7,560 nucleotides of DNA from Phycisphaerae bacterium. Lineage in GTDB: Bacteria > Planctomycetota > Phycisphaerae > Sedimentisphaerales > Anaerohalosphaeraceae. The first letter of the stretch is position 1. Each line of letters begins with the position of its first letter. The position numbers and the translations under genes are program-made. Positions 1 through 4,896 of the stretch are shown piece by piece. The notes beneath the pieces were generated by a model. It was not told where the DNA came from and searched no databases. It saw only the letters and a list, made by a program, of their open reading frames with translations. The stretch spans positions 1-7,560 of the forward strand of contig JAIPFN010000017.1 in the NCBI GenBank assembly GCA_021736615.1, written 5' to 3'.

Positions 1-523
1 CGGCTGTCGGCCGCCCGAGAACGTAATCACGTGCAATTATATACTCGCTTCTGCCGATGCCCACACGCAGCCTGGCGTAATCCTGACTTCCGAGTTTGTT
101 CTTTATATCCGAAAGCCCGTTATGACCGCCCGCCGAACCCTTCGCCCGGAGACGAATTCGACCCGGCTCTAAAGCCATGTCATCGGTTACCACTATTATG
201 TTGTCAATAGACAACCGGTAAAAACCGACTGCCGTCGCAACTACCTGACCGCTTAAATTCATATAATTCTGCGGCTTAACAAGAAGAACCTTCTTATCGC
301 CGACCATCCCGTCACCGACAAGACCGCCGAACTTTTTCTTCCTGACTTCTATCCCATACTGCCGGGCAAACGCGTCAATCACATCAAACCCGACATTATG
401 ACGCGTTCTTTCATATTCATTGCCGGGATTACCCAGTCCGACTATCATCACAACATCGGTCGCATCCTTGCTTAGCTCTTTGCGTTCGGCCTTCGCCTTC
501 AATTTCTTAAAAAATCCGGCCAT
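1..523 (-). CDS. pth: Peptidyl-tRNA hydrolase, 3' end cut by window edge
   Basis: Cytosolic enzyme that hydrolyses the ester bond of peptidyl-tRNAs that drop off the ribosome, recycling the tRNA. 174 codons are present, read from the ATG at 523; an in-frame TGA lies two codons upstream, so no longer start exists. Family motifs appear in order: GLGNPG (residues 29-34), TRHNVG (40-45, containing the presumed catalytic His42), KPQNYMNLSG, the acidic TDD followed by a proline-glycine turn, GSAGGHNGL, and RLRVGIG. The asparagines of GNPG, YMNLSG and GHNGL correspond to the substrate-binding asparagines of E. coli Pth. Roughly 40 C-terminal residues should lie beyond base 1. Compared with E. coli Pth there is a lysine-rich N-terminal extension of about 22 residues (MAGFFKKLKAKAERKEL). 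A shorter start at the internal GTG/ATG just before IVGLGNPG is possible, but the upstream ATG has a GGAAG-like ribosome site. The gene lies 36 bp downstream of rplY, as expected for a prs-rplY-pth operon. Confidence 0.95.
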   Translation of the reverse strand, partial: MAGFFKKLKAKAERKELSKDATDVVMIVGLGNPGNEYERTRHNVGFDVIDAFARQYGIEVRKKKFGGLVGDGMVGDKKVLLVKPQNYMNLSGQVVATAVGFYRLSIDNIIVVTDDMALEPGRIRLRAKGSAGGHNGLSDIKNKLGSQDYARLRVGIGRSEYIIARDYVLGRPTA

Positions 524-559
524 CGTTCAAATCTTCCGCAAAACACAAAACCGCAAGAA

Positions 560-1195
560 CTATTCGCCTTCCGACTCTTCTTCTTTTTCGGTAATAACTT
601 CAGGAGCCTGAGGTGCTTCTTCTTCAAGCTCTTCAGTAGTCTTAACCTCTGCGACCACGTAACAATTAAGAATAAGAGCTTCAGCGTCTGTCTTAAGAGT
701 AGCTCCGGCTGGTAATTCAATGTCGCCGGCGTAAATTGCATCACCGACATTGATTTCCTTAACGTTGACTTCGATAGACTCTGGAATTTCGCTAACCTTA
801 CATTCGATCTCAATCGCGTCAAGATGGATATCAAGCATACCACCTTCCTGGGTTCCGGCGGCCGTACCTTTAATATTAAGTACGACATTAACAGTAACAA
901 GCTCTGCAAGATTTACACGAATGAAATCAACGTGGATAAAATTCTTGCCAAGATAATCGTACTGAAGATCTTTAACCAGAAGCGTATCGGTCTTACCGTC
1001 GATCTCAATATCAAACAAACGTTGCCCATGGTGAATAGCTTCGGTAAATTCATGAAGACTCAAAGCAAAAGATGATGCCCCTTCGCCGTGACCATACATA
1101 ACCGCCGGCAACTTACCTTGATTACGAAGAGCAACTGCCCTGCCTGTTCCGACCTGTTCTCTTGACTCGCCTTTTAATAAAATTCTATCTGCCAT
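560..1195 (-). CDS. rplY: 50S ribosomal protein L25, long CTC/TL5 type
   Basis: Binds 5S rRNA in the large ribosomal subunit; the two-domain form is also known as general stress protein CTC. The 211-residue protein has an N-terminal L25 beta-barrel domain (about 1-95) with the typical start ADRILLKGESREQVGTG, the LPAVMYG turn and the LQYDYLGKNFIHVDFIRV strand pair (77-94). A TL5-type C-terminal domain follows (about 98-185), with the GTAAGTQEGGMLD segment (110-122) and the LPAGATL strand. The last 26 residues are a glutamate-rich tail, common in long L25 proteins. The start is supported by a good Shine-Dalgarno, AGAGGAAG, a few bases before the ATG. It sits 27 bp after the prs stop and 36 bp before pth, so it is very probably co-transcribed with both. 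Nothing looks broken. Confidence 0.96.
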   Translation of the reverse strand: MADRILLKGESREQVGTGRAVALRNQGKLPAVMYGHGEGASSFALSLHEFTEAIHHGQRLFDIEIDGKTDTLLVKDLQYDYLGKNFIHVDFIRVNLAELVTVNVVLNIKGTAAGTQEGGMLDIHLDAIEIECKVSEIPESIEVNVKEINVGDAIYAGDIELPAGATLKTDAEALILNCYVVAEVKTTEELEEEAPQAPEVITEKEEESEGE

Positions 1196-1222
1196 AACTT
1201 CCTCTAAATTAAACTTTCGCAG

Positions 1223-2185
1223 TTATTTCTTCGAACGGAACATCGCACTTACCGATTCGTTCCTGTGTATTCTTTTTATTGCCTCTCCGACAAGTTCGGA
1301 GACCGTTAACACTTTAATACCGTCAATCTTTTTTGCCGTCGAATTCAGCGGTATCGTATCTGTTACGACAACCTCGTCAAACGGAGCCGCTTCGATTCTT
1401 TCAAACGCCTGACCTGCAAAAACGCCGTGTGTCGCGCCTGCGATAATCCGTTTGGCACCTTTTTCCTTAAGCACTTGCGCGGCACCGCAAAGCGTTCCCG
1501 CCGTCGAGATCATATCGTCGCACATAATAATATTTCGCCCTTCAACCGAGCCGATAACTTCACCGCACTCAACTTCGCTGCCGCTGATGCGGCGCTTGTG
1601 AATAATAGCAAGCTCTGCGCCGAGTACCGAAGCATACTTTGCGGCTTTTTTCATATTACCGACATCAGGTGCCACGACCGTAAGGTCTTCAAGCTTCAAA
1701 CCCCTGAAATACCGGGTAAGAACAGGCTCGGCCATCAGATGATCCATCGGGATATCGAAAAATCCCTGCAACTGAGCGGCATGCATGTCTATAGACATAA
1801 CACGGTTGGCACCGGCGATAGTGATCAGGTTCGCCACCAGCTTGGCGGTGATCGGAACACGACCTTCGTCTTTACGATCCTGACGGGCATAACCGAAATA
1901 CGGAATAACAGCAGTTATCCGTGCGGCACTTGCCCGGCGTAAACAGTCCAGGAAAATGAGAAGCTCCATAAGATTGGAATCAACCGGACAACTCGTCGAC
2001 TGAATAACAAAACAGTCCTTGCCGCGAACATCATCTTCCAGCTTGATAAACTTCTCGCCATCAGGAAAAGGTTCTACCTTTGCACTGCCGAGAGCAACAC
2101 CAAGGTATGTGCACACAGAATCGGCAAGCCGTGGGTTGCTGGTACCACTAAAAACCTTAATAGTCTGAATCACAAAAAAGCCCAA
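1223..2185 (-). CDS. prs: Ribose-phosphate pyrophosphokinase (PRPP synthetase)
   Basis: Cytosolic enzyme making PRPP from ribose-5-phosphate and ATP for purine, pyrimidine, histidine, tryptophan and NAD synthesis. Visible motifs, numbered from the TTG start: FSGTSNP (12-18), FPDGE (40-44), the ATP-binding PYFGYARQDRK (95-105), the metal-binding segment DMHAAQLQGFFDIPMDHL (133-150), PDVGN (173-177), the basic flexible loop HKRR (196-199), and the PRPP-binding loop CDDMISTAGT (222-231). Within that loop, the position that is aspartate in E. coli (DDMIDTGGT) is serine, a variant I recall from some archaeal enzymes. The start is uncertain: there is no ATG. TTG at 2185 gives 320 residues and GTG at 2173 gives 316, closer to the usual 315; neither has a clear Shine-Dalgarno, and the upstream 40 bp is almost pure A/T. 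It is the first protein gene after tRNA-Gln and leads into rplY and pth. Confidence 0.95.
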   Translation of the reverse strand: MGFFVIQTIKVFSGTSNPRLADSVCTYLGVALGSAKVEPFPDGEKFIKLEDDVRGKDCFVIQSTSCPVDSNLMELLIFLDCLRRASAARITAVIPYFGYARQDRKDEGRVPITAKLVANLITIAGANRVMSIDMHAAQLQGFFDIPMDHLMAEPVLTRYFRGLKLEDLTVVAPDVGNMKKAAKYASVLGAELAIIHKRRISGSEVECGEVIGSVEGRNIIMCDDMISTAGTLCGAAQVLKEKGAKRIIAGATHGVFAGQAFERIEAAPFDEVVVTDTIPLNSTAKKIDGIKVLTVSELVGEAIKRIHRNESVSAMFRSKK

Positions 2186-2225
2186 TAATAAATAATTAAT
2201 AATTAATAATAACTAATAAATCAAA
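2184..2225 (-). other. A/T-only spacer between tRNA-Gln and prs
   Basis: The 40-odd bases between the tRNA 3' end and the prs start are almost entirely A and T, with repeated TTAAT/ATTAAT units and no purine-rich Shine-Dalgarno. If tRNA-Gln and prs share a transcript, this would be an unstructured, U/A-rich ribosome landing zone and a likely RNase cleavage region freeing the tRNA 3' end. A separate promoter for prs inside it (TATTAT-like hexamers occur) cannot be excluded. Confidence 0.5.
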
Positions 2226-2297
2226 TTACCCGGCCAGGACTTGAACCTGAAATGCGAGGATCAAAACCTCGAGTGTTGCCAATTACACCACCGGGTA
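2226..2297 (-). tRNA. tRNA-Gln (anticodon TTG)
   Basis: Folds as a complete cloverleaf on the minus strand. The acceptor stem TACCCGG pairs with CCGGGTA over 7 bp with discriminator A. The D-arm is GTGT/ACAC with a GG-containing loop. The anticodon stem CGAGG/CCTCG closes the loop TTTTGAT, placing TTG at positions 34-36, which reads CAA/CAG glutamine codons. The T-arm is TCAGG/CCTGG (one U-G pair) around TTCAAGT. The variable loop is short. CCA is not encoded, so it must be added after transcription. The U1-A72 pair is also a feature of bacterial tRNA-Gln. It lies 40 bp upstream of prs on the same strand, so joint transcription is likely. Confidence 0.95.
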
Positions 2298-2434
2298 AAA
2301 AAACTCAAATCTGACAGCGTAAACATATCTAATATGCAATAAAACCGCAATATCAGTATAAAAAACCACCAAAAGCAATAAGGCAAAATATTCCTAACGA
2401 CCTTAATACTACCCGGTAGCCGGATATCATAGTT

Positions 2435-2540
2435 GCTCGCGGAGTTTGCACTGCTGCAAACTGACGGGCCTCTGCCGGAGGCTTGAACCGGCCATGCCGC
2501 GATAGCTGCCGGTCCCAAATGAAGCACAATAACCCCGTGC
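2435..2540 (-). ncRNA. Candidate structured RNA or leader with pseudoknot
   Basis: Read on the minus strand, four hairpins are packed in about 106 bases. (a) GCAC/GTGC at 2524-2540. (b) GGACCGGC (2508-2515) with GCCGGTTC (2485-2492), 8 pairs including one G-U. (c) GCCTC/GAGGC at 2468-2482. (d) A perfect 8-bp stem AGTTTGCA/TGCAAACT with a 4-base loop at 2443-2462. The loop of (b) contains GCTATCGCGG (2497-2506), which can pair with CCGCGAGC (2435-2442) apart from a two-base AT bulge. That forms an H-type pseudoknot enclosing hairpins (c) and (d). The block is clearly more G+C-rich than its surroundings, follows a plausible promoter and precedes tRNA-Gln. I recognise no known family (not tmRNA, SRP RNA or a riboswitch I can name). 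Alternative pairings exist, since the GCCGG segment can also pair with CCGGC in hairpin (c). The structure is seen; that it is a functional RNA is inference. Confidence 0.4.
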
Positions 2541-2560
2541 GACAGAGAATCAAGAAGATG

Positions 2561-2611
2561 AATATACTGATATATGTGAGGAATGCAAGGTTTTTTTATT
2601 AATTTTGTCAA
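2561..2611 (-). promoter_or_regulatory. Candidate sigma-70 promoter for the ncRNA/tRNA-Gln/prs transcript
   Basis: On the minus strand a perfect TTGACA lies at 2606-2611. The 17-bp-spaced hexamer is TTGCAT (2583-2588), a poor -10. A better -10, TATATT, lies at 2561-2566, with TTGCAT 16 bp upstream serving as a weak -35. Either arrangement would start transcription just before the hairpin block and read toward tRNA-Gln and prs. The mixed match to consensus keeps confidence moderate. Confidence 0.4.
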
Positions 2612-2639
2612 AAAAACACCAAATACGCTTTTTTCCGCT

Positions 2640-2667
2640 AAAAACGCGGATTCGAGCAAAAACCGCG
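2640..2667 (-). terminator. Possible terminator downstream of the M50 peptidase gene
   Basis: On the minus strand CGCGG (2663-2667) and CCGCG (2645-2649) can form a 5-bp stem around a 13-base loop, followed directly by five T residues (2640-2644). The stem is short and the loop large, so termination would be weak. The position, about 100 bp after the M50 stop and before the next promoter, is sensible. Confidence 0.35.
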
Positions 2668-2764
2668 AAAATCACCGTTCGAAACACCCCGAAAAATGGC
2701 GTGTTTTGTCAGTGTTTTGGCGTGTGATTGCGTTTTGCGGAACTTAATATAGCCACAATTACTA

Positions 2765-3883
2765 TTATTCTTCGGGTTTCGCAATATTTTCAGCGATCTG
2801 AATCCCCTCGAATTCTTCGGGGTGGATTGTCTTATAAGCTATTATGTCATCGTAAAAATTATCTGAAATATTGTCAAGATACATAGCTGATACAACATTG
2901 AGGTCTTCGAGTTTTTCATCTTTAAAGGTCATGTGTCGGCGGCTTGTCCATATCATCTCGCCTGTAGATTTGAACCAGAAGTCATTGACGCTTTGCGATC
3001 TTGTCACGGATTCGATCTCAGGCGACTGTATTAATTGACCGTTATTTTCGATTTCCGGGTCATCCAGTATGTACTTCAGTCTACGCCAGCCAAATTGTTT
3101 AAGTCTTTGTCCTACAGAGACATAAGCCGTCTCTCCGTGCTTATCATCTTGTACCGGAAAAGTCATCGAATAACAATCAATCGAAATTTGACCTTTGGTT
3201 GGTTTTTTATCCGTATAGACAACATCAGTAACATTTGGCGGGGCAATAAGTTCCTGCGGGAAGTTTTCCGGGCGATCTGAATGGTAAGGAGATGAATGTG
3301 AATAGTCCGGCAGCAGCCACCACATTCCATCCTGGATTGGCCGTAATATCTTACCGATTCCGCCGGTTTGCAATCCGACTATCAGCACTACTATCCAAAT
3401 CATTGACCATTTGCCGGATATCGTCGGTTTCATTCCTGGGATCAGGCAGGGCCATATTTTGCTGCCGTCCAGCGGCGGTACGGGTACCAGGTTGATCGCA
3501 GCGAGCATTCCGTTGATAAGGAAGATCGGTATGAGAGCATTAAAAACTATCTGCGGCGGGTGCATATACAGCACGCCAAGGCAGACTCCGCATATCAGCA
3601 GGTTCGACGCAGGGCCGGCTAGCGAGCTTAGCAGGTAGTAGAATTTGGGCTTTTTGAAGTTATAGAGATTGACGATAACGGGCTTGCCCCAGCCGAAACC
3701 CAGGAAAAACAGGGCCAGCGTACCATAAATCGACAAATGCCGCATCGGGTTGAGGCTGATCCGCCCCATCTTCTCAGACGTACGGTCACCAAGACACTTA
3801 GCCGAAATAGCATGAGCAGCCTCATGAACAGTAAGCCCAATGATCAATCCGGGCAGTAAAAATAAAGCGGTTTTCAAATCCAT
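2765..3883 (-). CDS. M50-family (site-2-protease-like) membrane metalloprotease with C-terminal extension
   Basis: Predicted intramembrane zinc metalloprotease of the small M50B/YwhC-like type (about 220 residues), a family that cleaves substrates within or near the membrane. HEAAH (20-24) is the HExxH zinc motif inside the first hydrophobic segment. GRISLNPMRHLSIYGT (40-55) is a typical conserved segment. NLVPVPPLDG (131-140) matches the NxxPxxxxDG motif supplying the third zinc ligand, Asp139. Hydrophobic segments lie near 5-19, 52-66, 84-106, 113-133 and 160-173. The protease core ends around residue 195. Residues 195-372 form a soluble, charged, tryptophan- and tyrosine-containing extension that I do not recognise. 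Start ATG at 3883 has only a weak GGA about 9 bases upstream. The gene follows the TPR-like gene by 90 bp containing a hairpin, so co-transcription is uncertain. The substrate is unknown. Confidence 0.88.
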   Translation of the reverse strand: MDLKTALFLLPGLIIGLTVHEAAHAISAKCLGDRTSEKMGRISLNPMRHLSIYGTLALFFLGFGWGKPVIVNLYNFKKPKFYYLLSSLAGPASNLLICGVCLGVLYMHPPQIVFNALIPIFLINGMLAAINLVPVPPLDGSKIWPCLIPGMKPTISGKWSMIWIVVLIVGLQTGGIGKILRPIQDGMWWLLPDYSHSSPYHSDRPENFPQELIAPPNVTDVVYTDKKPTKGQISIDCYSMTFPVQDDKHGETAYVSVGQRLKQFGWRRLKYILDDPEIENNGQLIQSPEIESVTRSQSVNDFWFKSTGEMIWTSRRHMTFKDEKLEDLNVVSAMYLDNISDNFYDDIIAYKTIHPEEFEGIQIAENIAKPEE

Positions 3884-3915
3884 ATATACAATTCCAAAAA
3901 AAATATCACCCTTAA

Positions 3916-3938
3916 AAGCGCGGCAGCGCGAGCTGCCC
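3916..3938 (-). terminator. Hairpin between TPR-like gene and M50 gene, possible weak terminator
   Basis: GGCAGC (3922-3927) and GCTGCC (3932-3937) form a perfect 6-bp stem with a 4-base loop. On the minus strand it is followed by GCGC and then four T residues, so it resembles a weak intrinsic terminator for the TPR-like gene. On the plus strand the loop is GCGA (a GNRA tetraloop) but no T-run follows. It may instead be a simple processing or stability hairpin. Confidence 0.3.
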
Positions 3939-3973
3939 GATCAGACGTCACAAAAACAAATAATCTTTACAAC

Positions 3974-4786
3974 CTAATTCCTCGCTGCACAATAACCTGC
4001 AAATTTCTCCGACTCTATTAAATTTTTAATTGCGGGATGACCTTCCTCTTTAATATAACCACCCTTAACCGCATTATATACCCATTCCATGGATTCATCA
4101 ATACGACTAGCTGTAAAATATGCCAATGCGACATTTATGTTGTAATCTACATCTGAAAGACGCTTCTTGCTTTTTGCTAAAAGCTTCTTTGCGAGCTCAT
4201 CTTCATTGCGAGCCAAACAAATGATCGCTTTCAAATCCTCGGCGTTCTGATCATTCCTAACTTTTAGCATGTGGTCTAAGATTTCTTCTGCTTCCTGGTA
4301 CTGCTTGTCTTTAAATAGAATGGAAGCTTTATTGAGAAGAGCCATGCATGTGTATTCCATCGGCAGATAATTACATGCAAGTATTTCATCAACCATTTTT
4401 TCATAACCATATTCTTTGATCATATACGAATTGCTTATTTTTACTGCGTATAAATGGTAGCAATCCTCACAACCAATTTCTTCAGCAAGATTGATCCATT
4501 CTTTTGCAGCGTCATAATTCCTTTCTGCCAGTTCCTCCCAGATAATTCCAGATATGATCATCGCCGACTTGGTTTCTGTTAAAATCTCATGTGCCAGCAC
4601 ACGGCCAGCCGGAAGACCAAACTTGTCGACTGTCTCCATTACTAACCTAACCCCGTCTTCATTTGTCCCGCCAATTTTCCATGTCCACTTAGCCAGTGTA
4701 TATTGATCAACTACCGGAAAGAACCGGGTGACTAGAAACATCAGCCGCAGGGGTAGTACCAGGATTTCTCTTATTATTTTTTTCAT
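3974..4786 (-). CDS. Membrane-anchored tetratricopeptide-like protein of unknown function
   Basis: I do not recognise the family. The chosen ATG at 4786 gives 270 residues starting MKKIIREILVLPLRLMFLV. An upstream in-frame start at 4939 would add 51 basic, low-complexity residues, overlap the kinase gene end and run through a hairpin and a promoter, so it is rejected. Residues about 4-25 form one hydrophobic, positively flanked segment (membrane anchor or uncleaved signal). The rest is helical with TPR-like pairs, e.g. YDAAKEWINLAEEIG, NKASILFKDKQYQEAEEILDHML and NVALAYFTASRIDESMEWVYNAV, where the small-residue and aromatic spacing matches tetratricopeptide or Sel1-like helices. Such domains usually mediate protein-protein contacts. 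There is no Shine-Dalgarno; the promoter sits immediately before the ATG. Upstream neighbour is the PfkB kinase, downstream the M50 protease. Confidence 0.75.
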   Translation of the reverse strand: MKKIIREILVLPLRLMFLVTRFFPVVDQYTLAKWTWKIGGTNEDGVRLVMETVDKFGLPAGRVLAHEILTETKSAMIISGIIWEELAERNYDAAKEWINLAEEIGCEDCYHLYAVKISNSYMIKEYGYEKMVDEILACNYLPMEYTCMALLNKASILFKDKQYQEAEEILDHMLKVRNDQNAEDLKAIICLARNEDELAKKLLAKSKKRLSDVDYNINVALAYFTASRIDESMEWVYNAVKGGYIKEEGHPAIKNLIESEKFAGYCAARN

Positions 4787-4821
4787 GGGTATATAATAGT
4801 AAAACCGGTGCCAAAAGTCCA
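4787..4821 (-). promoter_or_regulatory. Promoter placing the start site at or near the ATG (leaderless candidate)
   Basis: On the minus strand TGGACT (4816-4821, 4 of 6 to TTGACA) and TATTAT (4793-4798, 5 of 6 to TATAAT) are separated by 17 bp. Only six bases separate the -10 from the ATG at 4786, so transcription would begin essentially on the start codon. No ribosome binding site precedes that ATG, which agrees with a leaderless mRNA. Confidence 0.5.
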
Positions 4822-4861
4822 CCTTTAGTTGTTGACAGTACCAGTTTTGAGCGTTCCGATT

Positions 4862-4885
4862 AGCCCGGCGCTCGCGCTTAGGGCT
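4862..4885 (-). repeat. Inverted repeat just downstream of the kinase gene
   Basis: AGCCC (4862-4866) and GGGCT (4881-4885) pair, with an inner GCG/CGC. This gives a G+C-rich hairpin 11 bp after the kinase stop. No T-run follows on the minus strand, so it is not a standard intrinsic terminator; it may protect the 3' end of the mRNA. It shares the 9-mer AGCGCGAGC (minus strand, 4870-4878) with the hairpin on the other side of the TPR-like gene (plus strand, 3925-3933). Confidence 0.4.
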
Positions 4886-4896
4886 GCTGTTTGATC

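Larger units (their letters stand above)
2298..2764. other. 467-bp intergenic region without protein gene
   Basis: No convincing coding sequence is seen. Short open frames on the minus strand across 2261-2659 run through the tRNA and the hairpin cluster, lack recognisable protein features and are rejected. From right to left the region holds a possible terminator for the M50 gene (2640-2667), a promoter-like segment (2561-2611), a hairpin-dense G+C-rich block (2435-2540), and about 135 bp of A+T-rich sequence leading into tRNA-Gln. A short imperfect repeat, GGCGTGT, occurs twice 21 bp apart at 2698 and 2719. Confidence 0.7.

Noticed and set aside
1427..1942. Plus-strand 171-codon open frame opposite prs
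   Set aside because: It lies entirely within the well-conserved prs coding sequence and has no protein features.
2435..2540. HDV-like self-cleaving ribozyme
   Set aside because: The first two stems nest as in HDV P1 and P2, but there is no P3 hairpin between the 5' strand of P2 and the 3' strand of P1. There is also no joining segment with a catalytic cytosine before the last strand, and two hairpins fill the P4 position.
2261..2659. Minus-strand open frame of 132 codons across the intergenic region
   Set aside because: It runs through tRNA-Gln and the hairpin cluster, has no ribosome site, and the translation shows no recognisable protein pattern.
2698..2725. Possible tandem repeat with 21-bp period (GGCGTGT twice)
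   Set aside because: Only the first seven bases of each unit match well and there is no third copy, so this is probably chance in a T/G-rich stretch.
2298..2764. CRISPR array, integron attC site or prophage attachment at the tRNA
   Set aside because: There are no regularly spaced direct repeats, no duplicate of the tRNA 3' end, no integrase gene and no attC end sequences.
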